In this document: positions 18,233 through 30,187 of the stretch, in pieces
Numbering within the stretch: position 1 is the stretch's first letter
Layout: the number at the start of each line of letters is the position of its first letter
NCBI RefSeq assembly: GCF_000422665.1
Contig: NZ_AUGM01000001.1
Location: 613,352 to 677,351 of the forward strand
DNA: 64,000 bases
DNA from: Ferrimonas senticii DSM 18821
GTDB taxonomy: Bacteria > Pseudomonadota > Gammaproteobacteria > Enterobacterales > Shewanellaceae
Direction of reading: 5' to 3'
Position numbers and translations under genes: made by a program
The notes under the pieces: generated by a model
Databases searched by the model: none
Seen by the model: the letters and a program-made list of their open reading frames with translations, nothing else
Told to the model about the DNA's origin: nothing

Positions 18233-19762
18233 TTAGCCATACAGCTTATCAATGTAGATTGGCAGTTGCCGCTGCCAATCAAACCGCAGCTGCCGAGCTT
18301 GACGCTGTAACTCGGAAAAGGTGTCGCTGCCAAATTGACGCAGCGCCAATTCAACCGTGGCCAGCAGTTGCTGGCTTTGCTGGTCAAGATCATCGCCATT
18401 AAATCCATAACCGTGCTGCTGCGGCACCACGGTATCTTTCAGACCTCCAACTGAGTGCACCAAACAGACCTGCCCGGCTCGCATCGCCAACAATTGGCTT
18501 AAGCCACAGGGCTCGAATGAACTGGGCATCAAAAACAGATCGCCCTGAGCGAAAACCTGCAGCGATAATGGTTCGTTGTAGCCATCGATAAATAGAAAAT
18601 TGGCGAACTCACCAGCCAGTTGCCGAAACTCGTCGGCGATGTGACGGTCGCCGCTACCAAGCACAAGCAGTCGTACATCGTGCGGCTGTCGCTGCAACTG
18701 CTCGAGCAGATGCGCCAGGGTGCTTCGACCGTCCGCTTGCCGATGACGCAATAACAGCACTTTTTGATCCGTCAGACGCCCGACCGAGGTTAGCAACATA
18801 TGTGGTTTGCTCCGGCGCCACTGGGCCAACCGCAGCAATGCTAACTGATCGACACTACGCAGTTGCGGTTGCCGCCCCATCCAAGCGGCGATGGCATTTT
18901 CGGCGCTATTGAGCAGTTGCTGATAGTCTCCCGGCGGGGACGGCTGTTGATAATCACAGCCATTAAGTATGCCCACCAACTGTCCTTGCCGACGCTGCAG
19001 ATCCGCCTCTAGCCCCTCCCCGCCGAAGAAGCCTAACTGCGGCTGTGACGGACGCACAATCTCCTCGGCGTATGTGGGGGATACCACGTGGATCCTATCA
19101 ACCAGATTGATGCCAGCCCGCAACGGATTGACGCAATGTCGATGGTGACGATCGCTGATGCTATCAAGCTGCTCTGCGGTCAATTGCTGATAAAGATTGG
19201 GATACCAACAGGCTAGCGAAGAGCTGTCGTGTTGTAACGGACGGATCCCCTGCAGTGCCAAGTTATGAATGGTTAACACCAAGCGGCATTGGCTCAACTG
19301 CCGATACTGCGGCGCCAGTCGCAGCAACATAGCAACAAAACAACTGTGCCAATCATGTAGGTGGATCACGTCTGGCGCAGGCAGCACCTGCTGTGCCAGC
19401 AGATGACAACACGCGGCGCTAAATAGGGCAAACTTGCTGGCATCGGTCGCGAATGGCCGGTCATCGTCGCTGTGATAGATACGATCGAAACTAGAGTGAC
19501 TTATTAGATAAGTGCACTGCGGTTGTTGTGCTTCGTTCAACAACCACAACTCACAGGGTTCGATGCGACCAGCAAAGGGTACCAGCAACTGGCTGTGCCA
19601 CTGTGCTCCGGCTTGCTGCGCCATATTGCCAATTGCAGGCATCATCACGTCAGCGACGACATCAAGCTGCAACAGTTGTGGGGGTAAATCGCGGATCACA
19701 TCGGCCATGCCGCCCACTTTGGCACCGGCAATGGCACCGTTTTCGGCGGCGATCATTAACAC
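18233..19762 (-). CDS. glgA: Glycogen (starch) synthase
   Basis: This enzyme transfers glucose from ADP-glucose to the growing glycogen chain. It is a GT5 protein of about 509 residues (E. coli 477), with the ADP-glucose-binding KVGGMADVIRD near the N-terminus, HLHDWHS in the first Rossmann domain, and the C-terminal FEPCGLSQLLAMRAG. The start is awkward. GTG at 19762 gives MLMIAAENG, but the strong AGGAGA lies about 20 nt away and is spaced 8 nt from an in-frame AUC four codons earlier, where relatives usually start. It is the last gene of the malQ-glgB-glgX-glgP-glgC-glgA operon and is separated from glgC by a MITE. Confidence 0.93.
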   Translation of the reverse strand: MLMIAAENGAIAGAKVGGMADVIRDLPPQLLQLDVVADVMMPAIGNMAQQAGAQWHSQLLVPFAGRIEPCELWLLNEAQQPQCTYLISHSSFDRIYHSDDDRPFATDASKFALFSAACCHLLAQQVLPAPDVIHLHDWHSCFVAMLLRLAPQYRQLSQCRLVLTIHNLALQGIRPLQHDSSSLACWYPNLYQQLTAEQLDSISDRHHRHCVNPLRAGINLVDRIHVVSPTYAEEIVRPSQPQLGFFGGEGLEADLQRRQGQLVGILNGCDYQQPSPPGDYQQLLNSAENAIAAWMGRQPQLRSVDQLALLRLAQWRRSKPHMLLTSVGRLTDQKVLLLRHRQADGRSTLAHLLEQLQRQPHDVRLLVLGSGDRHIADEFRQLAGEFANFLFIDGYNEPLSLQVFAQGDLFLMPSSFEPCGLSQLLAMRAGQVCLVHSVGGLKDTVVPQQHGYGFNGDDLDQQSQQLLATVELALRQFGSDTFSELQRQARQLRFDWQRQLPIYIDKLYG

Positions 19763-19796
19763 TCGCTGATTGATAGTGGATTCTCCTATTTATCTA

Positions 19797-20038
19797 GGGC
19801 GTGTTGACGTTTGGTGTTCAGAATTTGGTCGAGGATAGCGACTATCAATCGAGGATTACGATTGAAGGCATAGTGGCTCTACGTCGAAATCGTATGACGA
19901 AGAGTGACAGTCGCTATTCCGACCCTGTAAGGCGCCCCCAGTGACCACGGAACAGCAAAATTAACCGACAAAGAGCAATTGGCTATCAAAAGTAACCAAC
20001 AATGGGCGCAAAAATATACAGCAAAGGTCAACACGCCC
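19797..20038 (-). mobile_element. MITE-like element, copy C (inside the glycogen operon)
   Basis: This 242-bp copy is inverted relative to A, B, D and E. It has perfect ends GGGCGTGTTGACGTTTG and the complement of GGGCGTGTTGACCTTTG, flanked by TA on both sides. It occupies almost all of the glgC-glgA intergenic space: 8 bp from the glgC stop and about 10 bp from the glgA ribosome-binding site. Confidence 0.92.
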
Positions 20039-20046
20039 TAATACCA

Positions 20047-21315
20047 TTAATCTGCGCAGCTGGGCATACCGAGCATGTCTCGGGTCACTAGCACCACCCC
20101 GTTGGTTGTGATCCGAAAGCCACGACGGCGGTCGTGATCGTGGTTATAACCAATCACCATCCCCTCTGGTACCTCACAGCCGCTGTCGATGATGGTTTTG
20201 CGCAATCGCACATTGCGCTGAATGACCACATCCGGCAGCAGCACCGAGTCCTCAACTTGGCTGTAACTGCACACCCGCACCTGATTAAACAGCACCGAAT
20301 GGCGGATCACCGCGCCGGAAATAATGCAGCCGCCGGAGACCATCGAATCGACCGCGATGCCGCGCCGACTGGCATCATCGAAAACGTATTTCGACGGCGG
20401 CAACTGCTGCTGAAAGGTCCAGATCGGCCAGTGCGGATCGTACATATTCAGCTCTGGGGTCGGCGCCAAAAGATCCATATTGGCTTGCCAGTAGCTATCC
20501 AGCGTACCGACATCGCGCCAATAGGCGCATTGCTGCGATAAGGCCGAACAAAAACGATAGGCCATCACCTGATGATCGTTGATGATCCTCGGAATGATGT
20601 CCTTGCCAAAATCGCGCTCAGAATCGCAATCCCGTTGGTCTAAGCGCAGCTGCTCAAACAAAAAATCGGTGTTAAACACATAGTTACCCATCGACGCCAA
20701 ACAGTGCTCCGGATTTTGTGGCAACGACTGCGGTTGCGCCGGTTTTTCAGCAAAACCGACAATCCGATCTTGGTCATCAACCTCCATCACGCCAAAGCGG
20801 TTGGCCGCTTGGGCAACCGGCACCTCAATGCAGCAGCAGGTCATCTGCGCCCCTGATTCTGCGTGGGCAGCTAACAGGCCAGCGTAATCCATTTGATAGA
20901 TGTGATCGCCAGACAGCACTAGCACATACTTGGGGCGCTCTTCGCGAATGATGTCGATGTTTTGCAGCACCGCATCGGCGGTGCCTTGATACCATTCATC
21001 GGAGAAGCGCTGCGACGCCGGTAGGATCTCCACTGACTCGCCCAACTCCTTTTTAAAGTGGCCCCAACCACGCGACAGATGACGGATCAGCGAATGGCTC
21101 TTGTACTGGGTCACCACGCCGATGCGGCGCACCCCAGAATTGATGCAGTTAGACAATGGAAAATCGATGATTCGGTATTTGCCGCCAAAGTGCAGCGCTG
21201 GCTTGGCGCGCCAAGCGGTAAGCTCGTGCAAACGACTGCCACGACCGCCGGCTAAGATCAGCGCGTAAGTCTGCCGAGTCAGTTTGCTGATATAACGAGG
21301 ACTGGCTTGATTCAT
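20047..21315 (-). CDS. glgC: Glucose-1-phosphate adenylyltransferase
   Basis: This enzyme makes ADP-glucose from glucose 1-phosphate and ATP, the committed and allosterically controlled step of glycogen synthesis. The 422 residues include the nucleotide-binding [15 protein letters not shown] with [15 protein letters not shown]. The central region has [10 protein letters not shown] and GFAEKPAQP. The C-terminal left-handed beta-helix domain begins around [12 protein letters not shown] and ends with [13 protein letters not shown]. The ATG lies 3 bp after the glgP coding end upstream. A MITE follows the stop after 8 bp. Confidence 0.96.
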   Translation of the reverse strand: MNQASPRYISKLTRQTYALILAGGRGSRLHELTAWRAKPALHFGGKYRIIDFPLSNCINSGVRRIGVVTQYKSHSLIRHLSRGWGHFKKELGESVEILPASQRFSDEWYQGTADAVLQNIDIIREERPKYVLVLSGDHIYQMDYAGLLAAHAESGAQMTCCCIEVPVAQAANRFGVMEVDDQDRIVGFAEKPAQPQSLPQNPEHCLASMGNYVFNTDFLFEQLRLDQRDCDSERDFGKDIIPRIINDHQVMAYRFCSALSQQCAYWRDVGTLDSYWQANMDLLAPTPELNMYDPHWPIWTFQQQLPPSKYVFDDASRRGIAVDSMVSGGCIISGAVIRHSVLFNQVRVCSYSQVEDSVLLPDVVIQRNVRLRKTIIDSGCEVPEGMVIGYNHDHDRRRGFRITTNGVVLVTRDMLGMPSCAD

Positions 21316-21318
21316 CGG

Positions 21319-23784
21319 TTAGGCCTCCTTGGCGACGTGGCGTTGATGATGATCGGCAACCTGCCAGATCTGCTGCTGGTAATTACCAATGGTGACGTCG
21401 GATGAAAATCGCCCTGATGCGGCACTGTTACGAATACTCATTTGGGTCCAATGCTTGGTATCGCGATAGGCCTGCCCTGCTCGCGCTTGCGCTTGTCGGT
21501 AGCTGTCAAAATCGGCCGCCACCATCCATGGATCGGTCGGTGATTTGATGGCAGCGATGATGTCATCAAAAATCCCGGGCTCATGCAGATTAAAATGACC
21601 GCTTTCCAGTAGCTGCATCACCTGGGTTAACGCACTGCTGCTGTCGATGTAATGCTGCGGCTGATAGTGCGGTTGCAAGGCGGCGATCTCTGCGGCGGTA
21701 AGGCCAAACAGAAAAAAGTTGTCCTCGCCAACCTCCTCTAAAATCTCGATGTTGGCGCCGTCATAGGTGCCGATGGTAATGGCGCCATTCATCATAAATT
21801 TCATGTTGCCGGTACCCGATGCCTCTTTGCCGGCGGTCGAGATCTGCTCTGACAGATCCGCTGCCGGACAGATGATCTCCATCGCACTGACGTTGTAATC
21901 CGGCAGCAAGGCACAGCGCAGATAGGGCTTCATCAGTGGGTTGTAGTTGACCATATAAGCGACGTTATTGATAAGCTTGATCACCTGTTTCGCCATCGCA
22001 TAGCCCGGAGCAGCTTTGCCGCCAATCAGCACACAACGGGGGGTCATCCCTTCGGTATCGCCCTCCAATATTCGCTGATACAGATGGATAATGTGCAGCG
22101 CATTAAGCAGTTGCCGCTTGTATTCGTGAAAACGCTTTACCTGCACATCGAACAGCATCGTTGCATCGAACTCGACCCCAGTGCGCGTGGCGACCAGATC
22201 GATCAGTGCGGCTTTATTCGCCTGTTTAACCTCATGCCAATGGGAGATAAGATCGGCGTCCTCGGTTTGGCTATTTAAGCAGGTCAGCCGCCCCAGATCG
22301 GCAACCCAATCCGCACCAATCCGCTTGTTCAACAGCGCCGCCAAACGTGGATTACAATGGGCCAACCAGCGCCGTGGGGTAACGCCATTGGTCTTGTTGT
22401 TAAACTTGTGTGGTTGCAATTGATAGAAATCAGCAAACAGCCCCTCGGTTAACAAACGACTGTGCAACTGCGCCACCCCATTGACTGAAAAACTGCCAAC
22501 AATTGCCAGATAGGCCATGCGGATCTGCGGATCGGCGCCCTCTTCGATGATCGACATTCGCGTCAGCCGTTCGGTTTCTCCCGGCCAGCGCTGCGCCACC
22601 TGCTCTAAAAATCGCGCGTTGATCTCGTAGATGATCTGCAGATGCCGCGGCAACATTTGTTCAAACAGTCGTACCGGCCAGCGCTCCAACGCCTCTGGCA
22701 GCAACGTGTGGTTGGTGTAGGCCATCGTTGTGCTGGTGATCTGCCACGCCTTTGACCACGACAGATGATGTTCATCCAGCAACAAGCGCATCATTTCCGC
22801 CACTGAAATCGCTGGATGGGTGTCGTTCAACTGGATCACATTGTGGCTGGCAAAATCGCTAAGATCATTGCCAAAACGGCCAATGTAGCCATTGATAAGA
22901 TCCTGCAAACTGGCACTGCAGAGGAAATATTGCTGACGCAGTCGCAGCTCTTTGCCGTTCTCGCTGGCGTCATTGGGATAGAGCACCATGGTGATCTGTT
23001 CCGCCAAATTTTTTGCCGCCACCGATTCGGCGTAACTGCCTTGGTTAAACTGGCTTAGGTTGAACTCGTCGGTCGCTTTAGCGCTCCACAGCCGCAGGGT
23101 GTTGACGCGGCCATTACGATAGCCCGGCACCGGCATGTCGTACGCCGTCGCTTTCACCTTTTCGGTATCCAGCCACTGGATCCGTTGCTGACCGTCACCA
23201 TCAACGTAACTCTCAACTCGGCCAAAAAATGGCACCAGCAGGTCGTGGTGCGGAGTTCGGATCTCCCACGGATTGCCATCGCTAAGCCAACTGTCCGGGT
23301 GTTCTTGTTGGTAGCCATCAGCAAAACTCTGGGCAAACATGCCATAGCGATAGCGGATCCCATAGCCGACTACCGGCAACTCTAAGGTGGCGCAACTATC
23401 TAAAAAACAGGCAGCCAAGCGCCCTAAGCCACCGTTACCAAGGCCAGCATCGTGTTCTTGCTGTTGCAGCTGTTCAAGCTCGACCGAATACGCGGTCAGC
23501 GCTTGGCGACAGTCTTCATCAAGATCCAAATTCAATAACGCATTGCCTAAACTGCGCCCCATTAGGAACTCCAGACTCAAATAAGCAACCCGCTTGCGCT
23601 GATAGCTCATGTTGCTGCTGCGGGTCTTGCGCCAGTCGTCCATCAACTGCTCTTTAACGCTTAGTGCCAGCGCTTGATACAGCGCCGTCCTATCGAGATG
23701 ATCACGGCTAAGGCAATAACGGATCTGACGCTGCAATGATTGACCTAAAGCGGTGCTGTTAACCTCAGCTGGAGATGCTTTCAT
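21319..23784 (-). CDS. glgP: Glycogen phosphorylase
   Basis: This PLP enzyme releases glucose 1-phosphate from glycogen ends. From ATG 23784 ([12 protein letters not shown] upstream) the product is 821 residues, as expected for GT35. Motifs include LSLEFLMGRSLGNAL near the N-terminus, the nucleotide and substrate region NDASENGKELRLRQQYF, and the PLP Lys in EASGTGNMKFMMNGA. A GTG eight codons upstream would also work but lacks support. The start overlaps the glgX end by 20 bp, suggesting translational coupling. Confidence 0.96.
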   Translation of the reverse strand: MKASPAEVNSTALGQSLQRQIRYCLSRDHLDRTALYQALALSVKEQLMDDWRKTRSSNMSYQRKRVAYLSLEFLMGRSLGNALLNLDLDEDCRQALTAYSVELEQLQQQEHDAGLGNGGLGRLAACFLDSCATLELPVVGYGIRYRYGMFAQSFADGYQQEHPDSWLSDGNPWEIRTPHHDLLVPFFGRVESYVDGDGQQRIQWLDTEKVKATAYDMPVPGYRNGRVNTLRLWSAKATDEFNLSQFNQGSYAESVAAKNLAEQITMVLYPNDASENGKELRLRQQYFLCSASLQDLINGYIGRFGNDLSDFASHNVIQLNDTHPAISVAEMMRLLLDEHHLSWSKAWQITSTTMAYTNHTLLPEALERWPVRLFEQMLPRHLQIIYEINARFLEQVAQRWPGETERLTRMSIIEEGADPQIRMAYLAIVGSFSVNGVAQLHSRLLTEGLFADFYQLQPHKFNNKTNGVTPRRWLAHCNPRLAALLNKRIGADWVADLGRLTCLNSQTEDADLISHWHEVKQANKAALIDLVATRTGVEFDATMLFDVQVKRFHEYKRQLLNALHIIHLYQRILEGDTEGMTPRCVLIGGKAAPGYAMAKQVIKLINNVAYMVNYNPLMKPYLRCALLPDYNVSAMEIICPAADLSEQISTAGKEASGTGNMKFMMNGAITIGTYDGANIEILEEVGEDNFFLFGLTAAEIAALQPHYQPQHYIDSSSALTQVMQLLESGHFNLHEPGIFDDIIAAIKSPTDPWMVAADFDSYRQAQARAGQAYRDTKHWTQMSIRNSAASGRFSSDVTIGNYQQQIWQVADHHQRHVAKEA

Positions 23785-25795
23785 CCGGTAAGTCCTGTGC
23801 TGTAACACGGTGGATTAACTGCAAGCTGAACGCCTGCACGGTAATGTGGTTAGATGCGACAACGACGGTAGGATCTGCGGTGGCGGTATCGACTAAGCCG
23901 CGCCAGTAGCGATGCGCGCCGCAATCAGACAGGTTGCTAGCTAACTGAAACTGCAGCGGTTGCTGGCCGTTGTTCAGCAGCAGACGCAGCGAATCATCAC
24001 TGTTGCCCGCATCGATCTGCAGTTGCAACCCGCTAAGTTGTGGATCGTTCCAATCGGCGGCGGTCATGGTGCGGCCTTCTGGATGCAACCAGCTAAAGCG
24101 ATTGCCGCGATGAAATTGGGTCTGCTTGAACTGTGGGAAGCGCTTACGGATGGCGGTTAACTTGGCTATAAAGTCGGTAAGCGGGTGCGGATCTGGCCAC
24201 TGTAGCCAGCCGATCTCATTGTCCTGACAGTAGCTGTTGTTGTTGCCTTGTTGGCTGTTTGCCAGTTCATCTCCCGCTAGCAGCATTGGGGTACCTTGGG
24301 ATAACAGCAGAGTTGCCAGCAAATTGCGTTGCTGCTGGCAGCGCAGCGCCAATACTTGCGGCAGCTCCGTCGCTCCCTCATGGCCACAGTTGAAGGCACA
24401 GTTATGCTGATGGCCATCGCGGTTTTGCTCGCCATTGGCTAAGTTTCGCCGCTCGGTATAGCTAACCAGATCCGCCAAGGTAAAACCGTCGTGGGCGGTG
24501 ATAAAATTGACCGAAGCGGCGATGCCCCGGCCATTGTGCTCAAAGTGTTCAGCACTGCCGTGTAAACACTTGGCCAGATCCGGTAACAAGCCGCCATCGC
24601 CACGCCAAAAGCGGCGCACAGTATCGCGATAAAAGTCGTTCCATTCGCACCAGCCACTGGGGAAATTTCCCAGTTGATAGCCGTCATTGCCCAGATCCCA
24701 GGGTTCGGCAATAAGCTTAAGCTGGGATAGCTGTGGGTCTTGCGCAATCGCCGCCAGCAGCCCAGCACTGGGGCAAAACTGCTCGGGATCCCGTCCCATG
24801 GTCGTCGCTAAATCGAACCGAAAACCATCAACCCCAAGTTCCGCCCAGTAGCGCAGACTGTCGCACAGCAATCGCTGCATTACAGGACTTGCCAGATTAA
24901 GGCTGTTACCGCAGCCGCTGTGGTTAACATACCCTTGGCCATCAGCGGTTAAGCGGTAATAGCTGCGATTATCTAAACCACGAAAGCTGAAAGTCGCACC
25001 ATGTTGGTCGCCCTCGCCGCTGTGGTTAAACACCACGTCGAGTAGCACTTCGATACCGTGACGATGCAAGCTGGCAACCACCTGCCGAAATTGCGCCGCA
25101 CCACCGGGGCAATAGCTTGGCTGAATGGCAAAAAACGCGGCACTGTTGTAGCCCCAATAGTTGCTGAGGTTTTTCTCCGCTAGGTGCGGTTCATCGGCAA
25201 AATAGTGAATAGGCAGCAGTTCAATGGTGGTCACGCCAAGGCGCTTAAAATGTTCCAGCGCCCAAGGCTCTGCCAGTGCGGCAATGGTGCCGCGCTTGGC
25301 TTCACTGATATGCGGGTTTAGCTGGCTGAAACCTTTAATGTGCAGTTCATAGATAACGGTTTGCGCCGCTGGGATCTGCGGTCGCCGGATAGCCATCGGC
25401 GGCAGCGGCGCCGTTACCACCGATTTGGGCATGACCAATGCGTTATCGCCTTGATGCGCCAATAACGCTGGCAATTGCAGTGGCGCTGATACCGCTTTGC
25501 CATAGGGGTCCAACAGTAGCTTATTAACATCAAAACAGTCGCCTTGCGGGGCTGGGGCCGCCCCTTCGGCGCGAAAACCATAGCGACAACCGGGCTGCGC
25601 CAGCTGCCCCTGCACCAGCCCATGCCAGATAAAACCCTCACCCTGATGCAGCGGTAGCCGAGCCAGCTCTTGGTCATCGTCGTCAAACAGGCACAGCCAC
25701 AACCGCGTTGCATGCTTGCTGAAGACTGCGAAATTAACCCCATCAGCACGCACTGTGGCACCAAGTGGATGCGCTTTTCCCTGTAGCAATTTCAC
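23765..25795 (-). CDS. glgX: Glycogen debranching enzyme
   Basis: This isoamylase-type GH13 enzyme cleaves alpha-1,6 branches of phosphorylase-limited glycogen. The 676 residues comprise an N-terminal CBM48 domain and a TIM barrel with [11 protein letters not shown], the nucleophile in [10 protein letters not shown], the acid/base in LIAEPWDLG and [14 protein letters not shown]. It starts at GTG in the overlap GTGA with the glgB stop, and its end overlaps glgP. The product length and motif set match GlgX and not TreX. Confidence 0.95.
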   Translation of the reverse strand: MKLLQGKAHPLGATVRADGVNFAVFSKHATRLWLCLFDDDDQELARLPLHQGEGFIWHGLVQGQLAQPGCRYGFRAEGAAPAPQGDCFDVNKLLLDPYGKAVSAPLQLPALLAHQGDNALVMPKSVVTAPLPPMAIRRPQIPAAQTVIYELHIKGFSQLNPHISEAKRGTIAALAEPWALEHFKRLGVTTIELLPIHYFADEPHLAEKNLSNYWGYNSAAFFAIQPSYCPGGAAQFRQVVASLHRHGIEVLLDVVFNHSGEGDQHGATFSFRGLDNRSYYRLTADGQGYVNHSGCGNSLNLASPVMQRLLCDSLRYWAELGVDGFRFDLATTMGRDPEQFCPSAGLLAAIAQDPQLSQLKLIAEPWDLGNDGYQLGNFPSGWCEWNDFYRDTVRRFWRGDGGLLPDLAKCLHGSAEHFEHNGRGIAASVNFITAHDGFTLADLVSYTERRNLANGEQNRDGHQHNCAFNCGHEGATELPQVLALRCQQQRNLLATLLLSQGTPMLLAGDELANSQQGNNNSYCQDNEIGWLQWPDPHPLTDFIAKLTAIRKRFPQFKQTQFHRGNRFSWLHPEGRTMTAADWNDPQLSGLQLQIDAGNSDDSLRLLLNNGQQPLQFQLASNLSDCGAHRYWRGLVDTATADPTVVVASNHITVQAFSLQLIHRVTAQDLPDESISS

Positions 25796-28023
25796 GCCAA
25801 GGCCACCTCATTAGGCGATTCGACGACTTGCGGCAACTGCGGCGCTAACACTACACACGCCAGCGGCGGCACGGTAATTAACGCGCTGTGGGATTGGCCT
25901 TGATAGGGGTGCGCTTCAGCGATAACTTCGCCTTGATTGCCGACGTTGCTGCCGCCGTAATATTCGCTGTCGCTGTTAAGCCGTTCGCGGTAGTTAACCG
26001 CTTCGGGCAAGCCAATGCGAAACCCATGGTGCACCTGTGGGGTCATATTGACCACAAACAGCAGATGGCCGCCACTATCATCACGGCGCACAAAAGAGAT
26101 CACCGAATCGCTGGCATTATCGCAGTCAAGCCATTGGAACCCCTGCGGCTGATGATCTTGGCAATACAGCGCCGGTTCACTTTGATAAAGCCGATTCAGA
26201 TCCGCCAGCCAATCTTTGACTGCATGATGCCAAGGACTATCCAGCAGTTGCCAATCCAGCGGCTTTTGATGATCCCATTCATTGCGCTGGGCAAATTCAC
26301 TGCCCATAAACAAGTGCTTCTTGCCCGGGTGCCCCCACATCAAGCCATAAAAGGCACGCAAGGTGGCAAACTGCTGCCAATCGTCGCCGGCGATCTTTGC
26401 CAGCATCGAACCCTTGCCATGAACCACCTCATCGTGACTGATCGGCAAGATAAACTGCTCGGAATAACCATACAGCAAACCGAAAGTCAGCTTATTGTGG
26501 TGGTAACAGCGATAGATCGGATCTTGCTGCAAGTACTGCAGATTGTCGTGCATCCAACCCATGTTCCACTTAAAACCGAAGCCAAGCCCGCCCTGATCGA
26601 CCGTTTGGGTGACCCCAGGCCAGGCGGTCGACTCCTCAGCAATCATTAAAATCCCCGGATTGGCTTGATAGAGGCGGCGATTGAGATTCTGCAAAAAGGC
26701 GATCGCCTCTAAGTTTTCCCGTCCGCCTTGGGCATTGGGTAACCACTGGCCCGGCTGACGGCTGTAATCCAGGTACAACATCGACGACACCGCATCAAGA
26801 CGCAGGCCGTCGAAGTGAAACTCCTGCAACCAGTAGTTAGCGGCGCTAAGCAGGTAGGACTGCACTTCATCGCGACCGTAGTTGTAGATCAGCGTATCCC
26901 AATCGGGATGATGACCTTGACGACTGTCAGCGTGTTCATACAGCGCAGTACCATCAAACTGAGCCAAACCGTGAGGATCCCGAGGAAAATGCGCCGGCAC
27001 CCAATCCAGCAGCACCGCGATTTGCTGCTGATGGCAGGCATCGATAAAACGCCGCAGGCCATCACCATCACCAAAGCGGTGAGTCGGCGCAAACATGCCA
27101 ACTGGCTGATAGCCCCACGAGCCATCAAACGGGTATTCACTGATCGGCATCAATTGCAGATGAGTGAAACCGAGCTGCTTAACGTAGGGCAGCAACTGTT
27201 CAATCAGTTGGTCATAATCTAAAAACTGTTGCTGGTCATCTTTACGCCATGATCCCAACTGCACTTCATAGATGGCGATTGGTTGCTGATGCCATTGGGT
27301 GTTGGCACGTGCTGCCAACCACTGTTGATCCTGCCACTGATAGTCGCTATTGGTTGGGATCCGTGAAGCGTTACAGGGCGGCGCTTCCATCGAACGCGCC
27401 CACGGATCGGCTTTATTTACCAAAACACCATCAGCACCAATTAACTGATATTTGTAGAACTGTTCCGGCTTAGCTTGGGGAATAAAGATCTCCCACAGAC
27501 CGCTTTGCGGATGAAAACGCATCACATGTCGTGAGCCATCCCACTGATTAAAATCCGCCACCACCGACACTCGCTGCGCGTTCGGTGCCCACACCACAAA
27601 CAGCACCCCAGTTACGCCCTGATGTTGGCGCCAATTGGCACCTAAGGTTTTCCAGCCCTGCTCTAGCTGTCCTTCAGCGAACAGGTGCAACTCCTGTTCT
27701 GTTAGCAGCGATGGAAACTGATAGGGATCGATGATCGCTTCACTGTGGCTTGGATAGTGCACTTGCAAGCGGTAAGCAAAGCGATTAACCCGACGTCCTA
27801 AGCGACCGGCAAAGATCCCATCAGCGTCAATGCATTCGAGTTCAGCAACCTTGCGATCGTCTTTAAGGCTGTGCACCTCAACCCGTTCAGCGCCTTGCAA
27901 CCACGCTCTTACGATCAAGCCTCGTTGGTTGGGATCAGGATGCATCCCTAAGCAACTGAACACATCGTGATAGTTAGCGGTCTTAAGCGCCTGCTCGGCG
28001 CCATAATCAAAGTACTGTGCCAT
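25792..28023 (-). CDS. glgB: 1,4-alpha-glucan branching enzyme
   Basis: This GH13 enzyme introduces alpha-1,6 branches into glycogen. The 743 residues have an N-terminal N1 domain, a CBM48 ([21 protein letters not shown] in the middle), and the barrel with [10 protein letters not shown], the nucleophile in [14 protein letters not shown], the acid/base in [11 protein letters not shown], and [16 protein letters not shown]-terminal all-beta domain ends the protein. GGAGG lies 6 nt upstream of the ATG. The start overlaps the malQ end by 17 bp and the stop overlaps glgX by 4 bp. Confidence 0.97.
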   Translation of the reverse strand: MAQYFDYGAEQALKTANYHDVFSCLGMHPDPNQRGLIVRAWLQGAERVEVHSLKDDRKVAELECIDADGIFAGRLGRRVNRFAYRLQVHYPSHSEAIIDPYQFPSLLTEQELHLFAEGQLEQGWKTLGANWRQHQGVTGVLFVVWAPNAQRVSVVADFNQWDGSRHVMRFHPQSGLWEIFIPQAKPEQFYKYQLIGADGVLVNKADPWARSMEAPPCNASRIPTNSDYQWQDQQWLAARANTQWHQQPIAIYEVQLGSWRKDDQQQFLDYDQLIEQLLPYVKQLGFTHLQLMPISEYPFDGSWGYQPVGMFAPTHRFGDGDGLRRFIDACHQQQIAVLLDWVPAHFPRDPHGLAQFDGTALYEHADSRQGHHPDWDTLIYNYGRDEVQSYLLSAANYWLQEFHFDGLRLDAVSSMLYLDYSRQPGQWLPNAQGGRENLEAIAFLQNLNRRLYQANPGILMIAEESTAWPGVTQTVDQGGLGFGFKWNMGWMHDNLQYLQQDPIYRCYHHNKLTFGLLYGYSEQFILPISHDEVVHGKGSMLAKIAGDDWQQFATLRAFYGLMWGHPGKKHLFMGSEFAQRNEWDHQKPLDWQLLDSPWHHAVKDWLADLNRLYQSEPALYCQDHQPQGFQWLDCDNASDSVISFVRRDDSGGHLLFVVNMTPQVHHGFRIGLPEAVNYRERLNSDSEYYGGSNVGNQGEVIAEAHPYQGQSHSALITVPPLACVVLAPQLPQVVESPNEVALA

Positions 28024-30073
28024 CCCTCGCCTCCCTAAAGCCGCGCTCCGCTGCTTGTTGCAACTGCGCCATCAGTGGCGCTTGTTGGCTAATTAACTGC
28101 TCTAGATTGAGCCGCAGTCGACGTTGCCAATTGCGGTATTGTTGATGGCTTCCCGGCAGATTAACCGGCTCGGTCTCGCCAGTAAGATCATCTAACTGCA
28201 GTGCCACCATCCGCGCATTCCCGCCAGCAAAACGAGCCAATAAACGCACCAGCCAATCGGCTTGCCACTGCGGCGTTGCCGCATCCACCCCAAGCCACTG
28301 CGCCAACTGCTGCAGCTGTTGCTGACGCTGCTGCCACTGCTGTTGATATTGCGTCTGGTCGAGCAACTGACATTGCAACCGCAACTGCAGATCACGTCCT
28401 TGCCACCACCCCGCCAGTGGGCTGACATCATGATTGGCCAACATCACCATGGCGTTCGGTTTGACTTGATTAGGGGGTTTAAAGCCGTGGTCATGGCGAA
28501 AGAAATAGAGCAGTTCGTTGGCGATGATGCCGCTACTGGCCAGTGCTCCAGCCAACTCCGGTGGCACCGTGCCGAGATCTTCCCCAATCACTGCACAGTG
28601 CTGGCGCTGGCTCTCCAAACACAATAACGCCAATAAAGTCTGCTGCGGATAATGCAGATAGCCGCCAGCCGCCGGTTGCTGTGAGTCCAGCCACCACCAC
28701 AACCGATTTAACCCCATGATGTGGTCAATTCGCAGCGCTCCGGCACTGGCCATGTTATGCCGCAACAGTTCGATAAAAGGCTGGTAGTGCTGCTGTGCCA
28801 ATGCCAGCGGCGATAACGGCGCCAAGCCCCAATTTTGGCCATTGCTGGCAAACGGATCGGGCGGCGCGCCAATACTGGCAGAGCTGCAGTACAACTGCGG
28901 CTGGCTGCTGATCTCAAAACCATCTGGAGCACTGCCGATTGCCAGATCGCGGATGAGCCCAATTCGCATCCCCGCCAGTAACGCCTGTTGTTGGCAGTGG
29001 CCAAGTTGATCGCTGGCGATAAACTGCAAAAACAGGTGAAATTTCGGCTCGGCCAAGGTGCCCTGCAAAGCGCTTGCTTGCTGCTGGCAAAAACGTTGCA
29101 GCAGCGCCCCTGACTGCTCGATAAATTGATTAAAACGGCGGGTAAATGTCGGCTCTAAACTCGCTTGATAACGTTCAAACAGCAGCGCCAACGCCGCCAG
29201 CTTTAGATCTGTGATAGCACCATAGTCCAGCCAATCGGCTTGACGGAGTTGCTGCAACGGTTGCTGCCAACGCGGCTGGTTAAACAGATCTGGGTCGTAG
29301 CCGACAACCTGAGTAACATCGATATACAACGGGTTAATAAAACGTCGATCGCAACTGCGATAGGGGCTGCACTCTTCAGTGTTCGCTAAATCAAGCGCGT
29401 GCAGCGGACTCAGTTGGATAAAGTCGACCCCATATGACGCTGCCCAACGGGTTAACTGCAGCAGATCACCAAAGTCGCCAATACCCCAGTTGCGTTCACT
29501 TCGCAGGGTGTATAACGACAGCAGCAAGCCCCAGCTGCGCTGGGCTGAATCATCGTTGCCAAAACTTTGGCTTGGTGCATGAACCCATTGTCCTTGCCAA
29601 AGCTCGTCGCCAATTTGCAGTTGCAACTGATGGTAGCCAAAGGGGATGTCGGCGCTGGCGGCAAAACTGAATCGCCACTGGCGGTAATGACGCCGATAGA
29701 AATAGTCACCAACACTGCAGCTGCGCAATTGGCCAAGCTCAAATTGCCAGCTTCCGCCCTGCTCTAACAGCAGTTGCACTCTGCCTTCTGGGGTTTGGTC
29801 GCTGGGCAGATAAAGATCAAAGGTCGCGCCGGCGCTGCCATCGGTTTGGCAGATCTGCCATTGCGGCAATGGTGTCGTCCACTTGATGCTATCCAGCTGT
29901 TCAACCCGCTGCGACGCTAGTTGCGGGTCAAGCTGCGCCTGATCAAACAGTTGCGGATCGGCCGCTTGCAACAACGCTAGCCGCAGCGCCGGAGGAAACA
30001 CCACCTCATCGCCAGCACAGTTGATATAGCTTGCACCTACCCCTTGCAGGTAGAGCAACTTCTCCAATTCCAA
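28007..30073 (-). CDS. malQ: 4-alpha-glucanotransferase (amylomaltase)
   Basis: MalQ disproportionates maltodextrins by moving glucan segments between chains. The 688 residues match GH77, with an MDR-like N-terminal region, [30 protein letters not shown] (nucleophile), [12 protein letters not shown] (acid/base) and [11 protein letters not shown]. The start is TTG at 30073, with AAGGGA at 8 nt. It is the first gene of the glycogen operon, so the promoter must lie in the 289 bp shared with divergent cysK. Placing malQ first ties maltodextrin recycling to glycogen turnover. Confidence 0.95.
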   Translation of the reverse strand: MELEKLLYLQGVGASYINCAGDEVVFPPALRLALLQAADPQLFDQAQLDPQLASQRVEQLDSIKWTTPLPQWQICQTDGSAGATFDLYLPSDQTPEGRVQLLLEQGGSWQFELGQLRSCSVGDYFYRRHYRQWRFSFAASADIPFGYHQLQLQIGDELWQGQWVHAPSQSFGNDDSAQRSWGLLLSLYTLRSERNWGIGDFGDLLQLTRWAASYGVDFIQLSPLHALDLANTEECSPYRSCDRRFINPLYIDVTQVVGYDPDLFNQPRWQQPLQQLRQADWLDYGAITDLKLAALALLFERYQASLEPTFTRRFNQFIEQSGALLQRFCQQQASALQGTLAEPKFHLFLQFIASDQLGHCQQQALLAGMRIGLIRDLAIGSAPDGFEISSQPQLYCSSASIGAPPDPFASNGQNWGLAPLSPLALAQQHYQPFIELLRHNMASAGALRIDHIMGLNRLWWWLDSQQPAAGGYLHYPQQTLLALLCLESQRQHCAVIGEDLGTVPPELAGALASSGIIANELLYFFRHDHGFKPPNQVKPNAMVMLANHDVSPLAGWWQGRDLQLRLQCQLLDQTQYQQQWQQRQQQLQQLAQWLGVDAATPQWQADWLVRLLARFAGGNARMVALQLDDLTGETEPVNLPGSHQQYRNWQRRLRLNLEQLISQQAPLMAQLQQAAERGFREARDGTVL

Positions 30074-30187
30074 CGCCGCTATTCCCTTAGTCGACTTCCT
30101 GTCTGCCCTTAAGCGTAGAAGCAGATAACTCGGCGCTCCAAGGAATTGGCAGATTTTGCTCTCCGGAGGTTAAATTGTTACCTCGTC

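Noticed and set aside
28188-28627. Overlapping frames inside malQ
   Set aside because: They arise from the Gln-rich C-terminal coding region of malQ and lack ribosome-binding sites.
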